DNA of 64,000 nt from Pezicula radicicola (GCA_003008705.1 PDUO01000075.1:3704-67703); one strand, 5' to 3'. Positions 45,443 to 58,400 are shown, numbered from the stretch's first letter. A program made the numbers and translations. Notes: generated by a model not told the origin, from the sequence alone.

Positions 45443-48154
45443 CTAAAGCTCCCCGATCTCTGCAGACCCTGTGTGCTGTAGCACGGTACAGGTGAAAATC
45501 CCCGCGTACAGCGCTAGACGTAGAAAAATAGGGGGAGCCGATTTACTAAACTGGCTGATGTATGTAGATGCAAAGGGAAGTGAAGACGAGTAAGTAACAG
45601 TAAATTTTCTGTCACTGTTCTCTTGGCACTTTTTGCATATTGCGACGAGTATTGTACTTTCGTACTGTATGGAATGGTTGTGAACTGACCAATAGAAGGG
45701 TATTAGGAGTTTGTTCCTCCACGACATGGTTTGGGTTAGATAAGCTGTGCAGGTCAGCATGTATGTAAACACCAAGTCCAAGCAAGCTGTGCTCACCTCC
45801 ACGCCAGATAAGCCAAGCAGTGCGACTGTTTCCAATGAAAGCAAATGCCGTTGGTTAGCGGATGTGTTTCTTATTTAGGTAAGGTACAAGTACAGTACGG
45901 CATCTAAACATAGGTAGGAGATTTAAACACGGCAGTTTCGCTAATCCCCGTGGATCCCTTGTTCCCGGTGTTTGCTTTAATGTTTTCGGGGTTTGAAAGA
46001 GTGAAGATAAAAGTAATCAAGAAATGAGGCCCAGTCCCCAGCATCGTCTTGGCTGTTGTATAACCTGACCCGATTGCTAGTGAACGGACGCGACCAGGGG
46101 AGACCATTGGAGGAGCGAGCGGGAAGGGGAAGGCTTATGCAGATAGCACGATGTGTGCATGCCTAACGTTCACCGCTCCCTCCCGAACGCAAACCAAAGC
46201 GAGATCGTGAGCTCGTGAGCTCGTGATCGCAACGCTAAATGCTATAGTATTATACAAACCCCTGTCTCTTAAGCGGTCGAAAGGACAGGAGCGGAAGCGG
46301 AAGACGGGGAGAAAGGTGCGAGATCGAACGAACAAGTCAAAACTAAAACGAAAAGCAGAAAAAGTTGAAGAGAAATGGGTGAACGTACCCCTTGATGCCC
46401 GTTTGATCATCTGTTTGCATGATGGCTTTCATGTTTCCTAGGTATGTCATTACACCGAGGTTTCTGAATGTGAAGTGGTTCTCTTCCAAGTCGCCTGCAT
46501 TGAGACGCTTTCCGAGCCATTTTGCCTCTTGATTTGCAACTTGAGCTGTTGCTGGGAGGGGGGATTTCTCCATTACCTAGGTGCTCGAGAAGTTAGCGAC
46601 AAAGGCTTCGGGCTATGGACAGTCGGAGGTTGGGGAGTTAGAGGATCGGAAATGCGACAAGGTACGTACTGCTACGTCGCCTAAAGCGAAAACGTCCTTC
46701 ATTGTTGCCTCAGTACTCGAATCATCATGGGCATTTTTCTCTAAATGCAATGAATTAATAAGCTTAAGTTGGAAACGATCATTGACCATCAGGCCCCCAG
46801 TCTTTGAGTGTCGCTTTAGCGACCACTTGTGAGTATGCGGTTTAGGGACAGGCTTTAGAGGGTCGAGTTTCGCGGAGTTGGTGGGATAGCGATGTACTGT
46901 GTTGAGTGCGTGCTGGACGAAGGGATTCATCATGAGTCCAGTACTCCAGACACACATACCCACGCCAATCTCGCCATCCTCCTTCGTTTTTAAGGTAAAG
47001 CAGCCGGCATTATTTAGGGAACTAGCCTCCGTAGTATCTCCAGGAAGTCCTGGTCGCAATTCTTGGATGTGGTGTTCAGTCTTTACTTTGATCCCATCAC
47101 GTCTGAAGAGCTCTAAAGCGTAAGATGCCAATTTCTCATCGAACATGGGAAGTATCTTGGGAGCAACGTCGTAGATGGTTATGTTGATGTAAGGAATAAG
47201 CGAGGGGTAGACCTTGCGAAGGTCTTCGTGGCAGAGGTCGAAGAGCTCAGCTGCAAACTCGACACCTGTTGGACCTCCACCAACGACAGCAAAGTTGAGC
47301 AGTTGCTTTCTGAGGGCTTCTGATGTGGTTGGGAGGTACGCTGTCTCGAAACCTGTTTGGCTTTATAAGATTTGTTTCTGTGGGGATGGTGGGGAGAAGA
47401 CTAACATTCTAGAATTCGTTTCCGAATTTTTCTTGCATCAATAACATCTTTTAGAAAGTAGGCATTCTCTCGCACTCCTTTCGTTCCAAACGTTTGAGAG
47501 TAACACCCCACAGCAACAACCAACTTATCATATTTCAAGTCAAATATCTGACCTTTCTTTTTTCCTCCTTCGATTTCGAGGTCATCAATCTTTGGGTCTG
47601 TCAAACTATGAGCAGTTCCTCGTACCCAAGGTGTGCTCTTGGGTTTGTGAATGGCATTTTCCTCGATAGTGAGGGTCTTAGTGTCAAAATTTATGTCGTC
47701 GGCCCAACCTTGGTAATACTCTACTCCTGATGCTCGCTTTCGAACGGGTTCGAGTGTTGTCCGGAATTCAAGCGTCCCTACCGCCGTGGACGCCAGTAGA
47801 GGCGTGAAGACGAAGTAGGAGCGTGGGGAAACGACGACTGTCTGGAATTTCTCCTTGTCGAGCTGGCGGGAGAGCACAAAGCCAGACCACCTAAGATGAA
47901 GGGGGTTAGAAAATTGTGGTCCTGGGAGGTTTGAAAGGTACTTGGTTACCCTGCGCCTAGAATAACAACTCTTTCTCTGCCTTGTCTGTATTAACTTCAA
48001 GGCACAGGTATGTTGAGAGTCATGTGATGGACGCACCTCCTCTAGTCTCGTCAAGTTCTTGTGTTGATAGTACTCGTTTGGCATGGCTGTTGAATAGCAG
48101 ACTTCTCCGGATCGGTCGGGCATTGCCTATTGAGAAACTCGACCGAGACAGCAT
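45443..48154 (-). CDS. Mitochondrial type-2 (alternative) NADH dehydrogenase
   Basis: Rotenone-insensitive FAD enzyme oxidising NADH and reducing ubiquinone without proton pumping. Seven exons join in frame: complement(48037..48154), (47950..47974), (47406..47890), (46670..47352), (46389..46576), (45797..45825) and (45443..45744), giving about 609 residues. The Arg/Ser-rich N-terminus MLSRSSFSIGNARPIRRSLL fits a mitochondrial presequence. Both dinucleotide-binding folds are visible: RVVILGAGWSG (needs the 25-nt exon) and FAVVGGGPTGVEFAAEL. FALGDVAVMEKSPLPATAQV is the conserved C-terminal FAD contact. LIWRGAYLTQTMSWRNKLL is the membrane-anchoring end. The usual terminal GRDISRF-type sequence is missing; the frame instead continues about 80 unfamiliar residues to TAG at 45443. 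External or internal face cannot be decided. Confidence 0.87.
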
Positions 48155-49108
48155 ATTTGCGGGCAAGTTATAAGGAGGGCAAAAGATGAAGTTGAGTTGC
48201 AATGGCCCAAAAAGGGTTCATAGGGTTTGTGAATATTGTTGTCGTTGGCGCTCCTACAAGGGAGCCGACATCTTCCGGAAGCCCGTATTCGGAGGGGCAA
48301 CGACACTATGACCTCACATGCAAATGCCTGTGAGATAGATATACAGTTTTGCAATACACCAACAGCCGTGGCAGTCGTGCGTTGAGTTGGAATATATGAA
48401 GCGTAATCAATGCACATGAAGGAAGTGAGTGCCCTAAAGAATGAATGGATGGTCTTCACGTGCTTGTAATGGCAATGACATGTGGTAACCCCTTTGTGCG
48501 CCCAGCGCGGATAGCAGCTACGAACACGCGGAACAGATAGGAAGAAGTGAGGTGGAACTCCACCAGAAAACCACAGCAAAATCTCCGTAGTGCTGTTAAA
48601 TGAAATAATGAATAAGTTGAGTCACAACCGAAGGAAATGAAATGAAATGTGCGCTTCTGGTCCGAGATGTGTCAATGATCCCGGCTCAAGGGCACATCTT
48701 ACGCCTCCCGCCGCTAACTACAGATGATCCATTCGTCTTAGGATGAGATAAGCATAGTCTGCAGTGGCAAGTAGAAGAGCCGGGGGGACTACAGTAACAG
48801 AAGAGGGAATATGAATTGTTGTGAAGAGCATAAGAGTTGGTTGCCAACCTGGCGAGATTTATCTTTGCATGGTGATCACATGATACATATCCTAAAGAAG
48901 AAGCTCCGGGCAGAAGAACCTGTGGGTTTGTAGACTCCGTTGTGGAATGAGTGCCACTAATTTCATAGCTCTGTCTGTCTCTTGTAAAATTCGGAACCTG
49001 ATTTATATTCATACAGTCTTGGCATGCAGCAATAGACAGGAGCTGCTCTACCTATCATACAATATATACATGTTCAACTTACCTCATAGCAGTCTAAACT
49101 AATTTACA
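48155..49108. other. Intergenic, no gene seen
   Basis: It lies between the NADH dehydrogenase start and the ISM1 end, both on the minus strand, so it holds the dehydrogenase promoter and the ISM1 3' region. Short frames on the minus strand (48127-48579, 48686-49012) have no recognisable features. Confidence 0.45.
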
Positions 49109-52100
49109 TTAGGATGTAATGGACCCAGCAGCCGAGCCCTCAGAAACAACTCCTTCACATTTTACACACAGCTCATCTTCGGCAGGCGCAACATACTTCC
49201 AACACCTTGGGCATTTCGCACCAACTGGAGGTAATACCCATGCTCTCGCTTGTCCACCAGGAGCATCAAACGGAATGCTGTAATCCCATTCTGCCTTGCG
49301 CTCGTCTATGTCAAACTCTGTAACGATTTCAATACTTGATGCAACTAGGATAGCCTCCAACTCCTCAACACCATAGTATTGGAACACCTCCATAGAGGAT
49401 GCGTGGGGGAGGACGAGGACAACAGAGCTTTGGAGAGAAGAACCTATAAGCTTGTTGTTTCGCGCCTTTTCGGTAGCGGTATTGATGGCGGCTTTGGCAT
49501 TGAGTAGCCAGGGCACATCTAAGCGAATCCTATCTCGGGCGGATGCAGATAGTTGGGACGGAATAAGGCTGTCTTCTGCCGTTTGATGGAAAGGGTGTTT
49601 AAGCGGTTTGGCTAACATCCACTTCGGGCGGTGATCCCAGGCCTCTTCGACAGTTACAGGCAGGATAGGTGACAACATCCTCAGCAAACCTTGGAAGATC
49701 TCCTCTAGAACACCACCGCCGTCTCCGCAATACAATCTGTCTTTCAGAGCCTCCAGGTAGAAGGCAGACACATCAGTGAACAGCCATCGATCAATGGCCT
49801 TGATTCCCTTGTGAAACTCGAAGTTGTCGTAGGCGGCCGCTACTTCTTTCATGCAATCATCGAGCTGTACAAGTGCGATTCTATCTAGTTTTGTCAATGG
49901 TGCTCTGCGGGCGCTCGCATGCATGGAACCCAGTAACATCTTGAGCGTTGTTCGGTATTTGATCAGGGAGTGGTTGATAGATTTAAGGACGGGCTCGCCA
50001 ATGACTACATCCCTTGTGTAGTCGCTGCTCGCTACCCAAAGTCTAAGTGCATCTGGACCAAGACCATCAAACCCAGTCATGGTCTTGCGAATAATACCAC
50101 TTTTCCCCTTTAGCGTGACCTGTAAGAATTAGCTTCCTTCTATTGTCACTTTGATACGCTCCAAATATTTTCCTAGCTACATAGTACAATCGACACTACA
50201 AAGGTTCATAAATAATAAATACTAACCGGAGGAAGTAATGACCCGTCCATGATTTGCTCTGGCGCAATCACATTACCAAGAGACTTCGACATTTTCTTGC
50301 CATCCTGGTCAAGGGTGAACCCATGGGTAATCAATGTCTTGTAAGGCGCACTTTTATTTGGCGATGCTGCTGTGTGTGTCAAAAGACTGGATTGGAACCA
50401 GCCTCTGTGTTGATCAGTGCCTTCAAGGCAGACATCTGCCTGTCTCTCAGTATAATTACTGGCCCAGCTGGTTCCACTATCAAACCACACATCCATGGTA
50501 TCCTTTCCTCGAGTATGGACTCCTTGTAGTCCTGGGAGTATCCACGCAGGATCGTGGGGATCATCTGTCCACCAAGCATCGGTACCTCTTAGTTTGATCA
50601 TCTCAATAATGTGTGCAACACTGGCAGGCGAGAGCACGGCAGTCCCATACTCATCGTACAATGCTGGGATCGGAACACCCCATGCTCGCTGTCTGGATAT
50701 GCACCACTCACTCCTGCCTTTGACAAAGCTCTCTAATCTCGCCTTCCCGGTCCCAGGAATGAATCGAACATCTTTCAAGTACCCCAGAGCCTGATCCTTG
50801 ATGCTTCCCACGTCGGCAAACCATTGCTCTGTAGCCCTAACAATCACAGGGAGTTTCGTTCTCCAGTCGTACGGATACTTATGTTTGTATGCGTGTGTGG
50901 CGAGGACTTGGTTGGAGAGGAGCTTCAAAACCTGGGTAGACGTGTCTTTTTCTATCACTGATTTGCCTTCAAGCTCATCTATTTCCCTAGGATATTTGAC
51001 TTTACTTAGAGTTGAGAATGCCTCTGGGGTGAACCGACCAAGATCGTCAACTGGAGCAACAGCCTCAATGCCTAGTCGTGTACAAACCTCGTAGTCGTCC
51101 ATGCCATGACCTGGAGCCAAATGAACAAGTCCAGTTCCTGAGGTGTCGGTGACGAAGTCGGCGTGAATGAGGGGTTGTGGGATTTCCACTCCTGGTTTGC
51201 TCCGCAACACATTAGTATACTCGCATCCTTGAAGCGCAGCTCCTTTGATGCAATCTACCACTATTTCAGGGTTCACAAGGGGGGAATTTCCGTCAAGCCC
51301 CCTAAAATGTAGTTTCTGGAGGTTCTCAATTTGCGACCTCGCCACAATATAAGTCATCCCGTTTGACCTAACAATGGAGTAGTCCAAATCCTTATGAAAT
51401 GCAATTGCACGGTTCGCCGGGAGTGTCCACGGAGTGGTTGTCCATATCATCACGCTCAATTTGCCTAGCGGAACTTTTCCTGTAATTTTGTTTAAAACGT
51501 TTGAGAACTTTGTCAGCCGGAAAGAAATAAAGGCGGCGGTAGATTGATGGTCATCTTTGTATTCCAGCTCAGCTTCAGCCAGAGCTGTTCTCGAGGAAGG
51601 AGACCAGTAGACCGGCTTGAAACGGCGGAAAATGAGTCCCTTCTCGACCATAGACTGGAAGACGTTCAACTGTCTAAGCTCAAAACTAGAGTCCAGCGTC
51701 TTCCACGCCCGATCCCAGTCTGCCATGATACCCCATGATCGGAAGCCAGCCATCTGACTCTTCACTGTTTTATTTGCAAGCTTGCGAGCAGCTTGGCGTA
51801 TGCCTATTGCGTCGAGAAGACCTTCACCCTTTGACACATTCTCCACGAGATGTTTTTCAATTGCCTTGACTTCAATTGGAAGTCCATGGCAGTCCCATCC
51901 CGGATTGAAGGAAATCCTTCGACCTAGTGATACAAGTTTAGCGGTTTGTCTATATAACCTCGTTGCTAGTTCCCAATGATTTATCCGAACTACTGAAGGG
52001 AGCCCGTACCTTGCTGTACCTTGACTCTGCAAATGATGTCCTTCAAGATCTTGTTTAAAGCATGTCCAACATGAAGACTACCATTCGCATACGGTGGGCC

Positions 52101-52324
52101 ATCACCAAGCACAAAGGGTTCCTGGTCAGAACGCTCCTTGCTCTGCCATTTGTAGAGATCATCGGTACATGCTTTCAAGTAATGACCCTGGTGCTTCGGA
52201 GATGATCGATAACTTGAGGATTAATTCAGCGAGAGTCCAGTTACGTGGAGAAGTCTGCTTACGGAAACGTAGATTTGGGCAGTCTTAACGTCGACGACCA
52301 AGACTTGATCGTTGTCACTGGCAT
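49109..52324 (-). CDS. ISM1: Mitochondrial isoleucyl-tRNA synthetase
   Basis: Class-I aminoacyl-tRNA synthetase charging mitochondrial tRNA-Ile. Exons are complement(52263..52324), (52010..52212), (50227..51923) and (49109..50119), giving 990 residues. The short basic, Ser/Thr-rich start ([20 protein letters not shown]) fits a mitochondrial presequence. HIGH motif is HVGH (68-71). [38 protein letters not shown] and [13 protein letters not shown] are IleRS signatures, and KMSKS is at about 632-636. A C-terminal CPRCWKY...CVKCE zinc finger (C957, C960, C972, C975) matches bacterial-type IleRS. Intron 1 (50 bp) uses the acceptor CTCAAG, which is the one that keeps the frame to [13 protein letters not shown]. 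Length is normal for Ism1. Confidence 0.95.
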
Positions 52325-52584
52325 TGTCTCTGGTACTTAGCCATCTTCTTTACAATCGCGGTCTTATGGAAGGGAGACGCGATCCTTTTTTTTCTCTGGG
52401 GATCCGAGTCAATCAGGCAATACGACAAGGCTGAGGCAACAAGGCTGAGATAATGTACATCACATGACTAGACTCAGTTTCGCGTCAACCCTTAAGACGC
52501 GTTGCGACCCCAATAGGCAATTCCAATTACAAGCCTTCAACCCACCACCACACTCCCTCTGTACAAGAACATCAAGCTGATATT

Positions 52585-53248
52585 ATGGCTTCTAAATCCT
52601 CGAACGTGATTTCAATGCATATTCAGCAACCGATGCTGCCGAACAAAGCATAGCAACCTCCTCTAAGAGAACGCGCTCAGCTGCTGAACCACTCGACTGA
52701 ACTCTCTGGCCAGTCTACCAGTATACATGACACAAAAGCTTCTCTACGATATCTGCAAAAGCAATTCTTCCATTAGAGCCTGGGTTCAAAATGCACACAA
52801 AATATATCTTGATGAACAGGCTGCAGCTTTGGCTGTCAGACCACCCATCAATTTCGACCACTATTCGAAAGGTTGCTGGCGCACCATCAACGTAACTTAT
52901 GCATGACTCTCCGGCAGCAGACAATATGAGGCGATCCCAGAAATTACCGACTCCCTACATCGATCGAGAAAGGCCATTGTTAATCAAGCTGGGCGGAACA
53001 CAAAATGGGAAACGAGGAGGAATGCTTTGGAGGCGTTGAGAAAGATCAGCAAGAGTGTCGCGCTTGCTGACGATCCGCAGATTCGCCATGAACTTATGAA
53101 GAATGAGGACGATATGGCTCCCTTCGGGCAGAGCATGGCTGCCTTGGCACGGAGCATGACCGAAGATGAAAAGGAGAAATATAAACTGGAAGGGTTGTAC
53201 TCAAAGCTATATACGACGATCTTTGGGCTACCTTCGGGGGGAAGGTAG
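52585..53248 (+). pseudogene. Decayed gene of unknown family
   Basis: Coherent protein-like blocks lie on the plus strand in different frames. After ATG 52585 comes a short start, then FNAYSATDAAEQSIATSSKR (about 52614-52673). The next block begins VYMTQKLLYDICKSNSSIRA (about 52721-52780) and ends in TINVTYA, stopped by a TGA at about 52905. In the same frame as that block comes QYEAIPEITDSLHRSRKA and then ALRKISKSVALADDPQIRHE and FGQSMAALARSMTEDEKEKY, ending at TAG 53246-53248. An acidic stretch (EEEDQED, DDEDEEDE) follows beyond it in another frame. The composition is that of a real helical protein that has lost its frame. I do not recognise the family. It is divergent from ISM1 and convergent with the Zn2Cys6 gene. 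Confidence 0.5.
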
Positions 53249-53678
53249 CTGCAGCACATGATAGCTATGATAGTAGCGGTAGAGAGGAAGAGGATCAAGA
53301 AGACTAAGACGACGAAGATGAAGAGGATGAGCACATCACTTACTCTCGGCCGCGATTTCGTTGGTGACATGATATTGGGCCGAGATCATAACTGAAAGCA
53401 GCGTGCAGAATGTGTCTGACATCATGAGAAGATGTTTTTATTATTATTTTTCACCAACTCAATCGGCTGTTCGTATTCATAATTTTAATGCATTCCCCAG
53501 CCGTCAAATGTTAGTATACTGGCCTGATTTCCTAATATCCGCATTTCCGTGTTTCAATGCAGCTCCTGAACGCCATGCTTGGCTGGCTTTGGGTTGCCTT
53601 TCAAGCCCCATACCGACACGCCAAATATCCGTACAATTTCTTTCCTGCTAGTCATTGCATCGCGGCCGCTGCTAAACG
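53249..53678. other. Convergent 3' region
   Basis: This holds the 3' flank of the decayed plus-strand gene and of the minus-strand Zn2Cys6 gene. A GA-rich stretch at 53280-53330 would encode an acidic tail for the former. Nothing else is visible. Confidence 0.45.
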
Positions 53679-55481
53679 CTACCAAGAGAACGTCGTATCT
53701 CTTTTCCTATGAATTCCATTTTCATCTTTCGTCATATACATCAACTCGATCCAGAAACACCTTTCATCAGGATCGAACCTCACATTGGACACTTCCACTC
53801 GAGCCGACTCTGGTATTATGTCCGGATCCTCTCGTAGGCCTTCTGCTTCAATTGAAGAGATCCATGCACAAATTCTTGCAACGGCGATGGTATCGAAGCA
53901 AAGTCCTTCTCTCCTCGCCTTCGACCACAGCAATGCTATGGCTTGTCGACGAATACGTCTATCGCGGCATTTGATTGCCGTGACGGCTAGAGGGAGAATA
54001 GTACCCAAATCGAGCGTGTATCGTGAAGTGTTGGTTGGATTGTCGGATGATGAGAGCAAATTTTGTGCTTCATTAACGATCTCTTGGAAGAGATCGATGT
54101 ACTCGTCATATATCATTTCTGTGTGCTCAAGACTAGTTGCCAGAAGTATGGTCGCGAGGTCGTAATATAGGCTGAGCATGACCGCCTCGTCAGAACGCAC
54201 CCCGCCCGAGCTTGTTTCCTTGTTATAAATTACTTGGAAGGCCGAACGCCACTGGATAAGTTGGGCAGTGTATTTTTCGTGTTGTCGGAGCCACCTTGGG
54301 GAGGTGAGTTCCTCCGGGTCAAGGTTCTGATAGTAGAGAGACTTCCGGTGGAATTGGCCGATCCCAGCCATGAGAAAATCCCAGAACTCCCTGGCCTCAT
54401 GGGTGTTGGAAAAGGTGTCCGGAACGACAATACTTTCCCCACGCAAATCTGGAACTGGGTTAGGATCCATACGGCCAACCAAGAAAGAGCCTGGACAAGG
54501 CGATGGAATAAAGAGTGCTTGCAGGTCAAGACGTGCGAACATTCGTCCTAGATCATCAATCATATCATCCTGGATCTCGGACAGGGAGTCTTGAGACAAT
54601 CGATCCTTGCCTCCTGCCCGAGCTGTCCTCCAGTCACCCAGGAGTCGAGATCCTCCGCGCAGATGAGTGACGGCTCCATCGTAGGTTCCTTGGAAAGCCT
54701 CAAAGGTCATGAACAGCACGCATGATGTTAAAGATGTCCTCAGATGTCGGCGACCGTCGCGAAGGGTCGCTCTCAAGGAAGTGATGGCCAGGCTGTACTG
54801 TCTGAGGGCAAACCTATGGTGCTCATCGAGATGGTGATGATCGATTTGAGGAAACCCCGAAAGTGACAGTCGAGTGGGTGAAGAGGTTATCTCAAGTGAT
54901 CTAGCGAGGGCCCCCAGAGCAATAATTCCATGTCTGATCGGGGCATCGTGATGGCACAACTGAAGGACCTTCTCTGTCCAGAAATTGGCATCGAACGATC
55001 CACAGATTTCAGCAGCCGTCTTGTCGCAGAACCTTTGAAAATAGCGATGCTCTATTGCATCCCCAACTGGAAGAGCACCAGACGGGTTGAATGATATTAC
55101 TGACATAGGTCGAGGGTGTATGGCAATAGGTGTAGGGTTCTTTGATGCTTCATCAGGAGCATCAGGGGCATAACCACCGCATTCCCGACCGAGATTTTGG
55201 CAACGAACACATTCTGGCTTTGTCTCATCACATTTCACGCGTCTCTGCCTAAGTATCACCAGTGAGTATAACTTTTCAATACACCTGCAGATGCTCCATT
55301 GATGAATCGGCAGAGTGGTGGTAAAAACAACATACTTGCATGTAGAGCAACCCGTCTTTGAGCGAGGGCCACTCTTCCGCACGCCTTGGTTCCTGGACGC
55401 GTTCTCAGGCGATTGGCCAGGGCCTAGGAATTGATTAAAGAACTTGTAGACGTTCGGAGGAGGATAGTATGACATCGTCAC
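53679..55481 (-). CDS. Zn2Cys6 fungal transcription factor
   Basis: Exons are complement(55336..55481) and complement(53679..55248), giving 571 residues. The 87-bp intron (GTATGT donor, TTAG acceptor) is a multiple of three and has no stop, so retention would insert 29 residues in the zinc cluster. Removing it gives a perfect C-x2-C-x6-C-x6-C-x2-C-x6-C cluster (C45, C48, C55, C62, C65, C72: GCSTCKQRRVKCDETKPEC), which strongly supports splicing. The rest is helical, with a fungal-regulator-like middle region (ALGALARSLE, LTSCVLFMTFEAFQGTYDGA, HLRGGSRLL). It is probably nuclear; targets are unknown. No biosynthetic or catabolic cluster adjoins it. Confidence 0.92.
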   Translation of the reverse strand: MTMSYYPPPNVYKFFNQFLGPGQSPENASRNQGVRKSGPRSKTGCSTCKYVVFTTTLPIHQWSICRCIEKLYSLVILRQRRVKCDETKPECVRCQNLGRECGGYAPDAPDEASKNPTPIAIHPRPMSVISFNPSGALPVGDAIEHRYFQRFCDKTAAEICGSFDANFWTEKVLQLCHHDAPIRHGIIALGALARSLEITSSPTRLSLSGFPQIDHHHLDEHHRFALRQYSLAITSLRATLRDGRRHLRTSLTSCVLFMTFEAFQGTYDGAVTHLRGGSRLLGDWRTARAGGKDRLSQDSLSEIQDDMIDDLGRMFARLDLQALFIPSPCPGSFLVGRMDPNPVPDLRGESIVVPDTFSNTHEAREFWDFLMAGIGQFHRKSLYYQNLDPEELTSPRWLRQHEKYTAQLIQWRSAFQVIYNKETSSGGVRSDEAVMLSLYYDLATILLATSLEHTEMIYDEYIDLFQEIVNEAQNLLSSSDNPTNTSRYTLDLGTILPLAVTAIKCRDRRIRRQAIALLWSKARREGLCFDTIAVARICAWISSIEAEGLREDPDIIPESARVEVSNVRFDPDERCFWIELMYMTKDENGIHRKRDTTFSW

Positions 55482-58400
55482 AGACTTTCAGGCCACGATG
55501 GGCGTCATAAAGGGAAACATCAATCTCCAGCCCTCTCGTCGTGTTTGTTTTAGCTGTTATTTTGCGAAGGCACCGAATGCACGACCATCTGATGAGGTGA
55601 CTAGCAAAGATGTCAGGAGATCTGGCAGCCTACGTTGATGGTTCGGGCACCCCAGCTCTGTCGATAGGACTTGTCGCTCACTGCTGGAGATGGCCTTCAA
55701 GACATGCTGACTATGACGGCGCGTGTATCGTAGGTGAATCTTGGAATCAAAGTGGCTGCTCCTCACCCGCCAGGCTGGCTAATATATTCAGAGTGGTAGC
55801 GCGCATACTCATTTCTGGCTAATATGGGCCAGCCCGGCCAAGCTACAGGAATATGCAGAAGTAATCAATTTGTGTGCCGCTTTGGGAACACCGCTGTAGT
55901 TGGCCCAAGTTGGTTTGTTACAACCCCTCCCTCATCCCCATACCCCAGACATTTTAGAGTGAGATCGTTGCCAGGGTGCGTCTTAGTGACAGGGCGTCGA
56001 GCATCGATAGGAACCAGTAGTGGCGGGCGTTCGAACATCTCCGCGCCTCACGTGAATAGTACTGTTGCTGTTCTGTACTGTATGGATGCGGCGGACTGGA
56101 TATCAGCCATCCGACATCAGACATGGCATTTCCTGTTCGTGATTCTGGCTTGTCTGTATTGTCATGCAGTTTGGCTCTAAGCGATCACCAATTCAGTGTT
56201 GATTGGCCCTCGCACGCTAGGTAATTCTTCCCTTGCAATACTGCCGTTGGCGCTTGTCGCAGGCTAGCTGTACCCGTACGGAGACGACTACCGAGTTCCC
56301 GCGGCCTTGTTTTCCTGCAATTTTTGTGCTGGTACATCCTCAAATCCTCAAGTCAAGAAGTCTTTGACGGGATAGTGGATAGTGGATAGTGCTTGCGAAT
56401 CACCCCCTTCCTACTTGGAGGCGATGCATAGCGTGTTTGACGCCCTTCATATGCATTAAAGTACATACTACATACGTTCCAGGTACGGAATATGTACAAC
56501 CAAATACTGTAAGTGCAATAAGCAGCTGCGTGTAGGAGTTCGTGGCGTCCCTGCAATCAGCCTTACCCGTATCAATTGGCCTCTTCAGCATCACGTGCTG
56601 CTATACGATAGGGGTATTCTGTCATCGAATAGATTGTTATAGACATGGGCATCATAAGAGTTCCAGATATCAAAAATCTTGCAGCCGAAGGCGACCAATT
56701 GTAAGCTTGGGGCGAAGCCTACCCATAATCAAGTTAATTCTATGCTGAATTGGGTGTGAAGAGATGGCACAGCGGCTCGTTATGTGGTGTCACTACCCGG
56801 CTGGAATCCAATTCTGGAATATCTCAGCACAGATCATTCCGCAAGATGCAAGAGAACTCCTCGGGATTAGCTCCGTGTAGACCGAAATGTCCGTAGGCAG
56901 AGACCATCGCTGGCTCTTCTTTTGAACTCACTCATAGTGTTACATCAATAACATAAATTGGTTAGGCGGAGGAGCTGCGGGCTTCCTCTTGCCCCTATCA
57001 TCACAATCCCAGACGAAGCCTCTACACTGACATCAGTCGGTGTTGAATATAAGGTACAGGATGAATAGTTGGTGCTTCGTTTATGATGAAGTGAGTGCTA
57101 TATTTATATGTATTCTTATTAGTCAATATAGCTACGAACATCTTCAAGTTTAATGAGCCCATAGTCACGTGTCGTCACATTTCAGTCGCCCGCAGGGAGC
57201 GGCCAGAGGAATATGCAATACGTCGATGTCTATTAATAACACGGCCAGGGCAAGGAGGAGCACTCTGCGAGTACCGTAGCCTCAAAAAATGTCTCTGAGC
57301 TGCTCGTCATTCTCACTCTTTTTGAAAAGTTTCTCGGCGAGCTTCCTATAAACCGTGAGCCTGAACCCTAACACCTAACACGCTCTAACCAGCAGTCCAA
57401 TAAGTACCAGCACGACAGTTATCTTTTCCATGTGAACATCACGCCATTTGCGATCCTAAGTATCAACAATAAATTCCCTTCCACGGCTTTCTTGTCCCTA
57501 CCTCCCTAGCATCTCCCTCTCAATCGATCTCCATTAAACGCTAGTATGGAATTCACCTCTTTAGAGACCCTTCTTACACACCCTTGTCTTCCTTAAAGCC
57601 AAATAGATATCATAAAAGATCTGGAGCATTTGTGCGTCGCCTCGCCCTTACCATTTTGATACTAAACCACCCAGCTGATCATGGACGCCTTCGACAACCG
57701 GCTGGGTAGCAAACGCAAAAATCGAAGATACGCATTGAAAATACTCACGGCGCTGAAGTCCTAGCTATACAAGACGAGAAGCTGAAGTTGGCAGTCACAT
57801 AAGCTTATGATGAAAAAAACGGAAGGTAGTCTAGAATTTATATGTTACCTAGAGTGTTAGTTAAAGTAGGAATCTGTATATAGGGCTGAACATTGGGTAG
57901 AAAAGTCAAATAGCTACAATAGAATTGGACTCCTCGCTCATATATTTGCATATAATGCAAATATTTCATCAAGAAGTTTCTTAATCTGACATGTCACCTT
58001 CTGTAGGCTTTTTTAGTTTTCGACTATGTTGGGATAAAGGTTCATACAATGTGCTTGTGGAACGTCGTATGGTAACTGCACCGACGAGTGCATGATACTG
58101 AAGTACTCAACACAAGTGAATTAGTCGTCGCTATTAGCTTAGGCCCCTCCCAATGCACATGATGATCACTTCGAGTCAAGTAAACTACCTACTCAGAAAG
58201 TGTGTTACCCAAATCAAGTGTGAGTGACTCAAGCCAGTGGCTTAATTTAGTACAGGGCAAGTCATGAATTAAGCGATTTATAAGCTCATCGCTACAGAGC
58301 ACGTGAATTTGTTACTCGACAGAAGTTAGTATGCCCCTCAGCTACCAAATATCGAATCTAGATGAGCTTAGGTTTGGGAAGGTTGCTGAGAAACTAGCAT

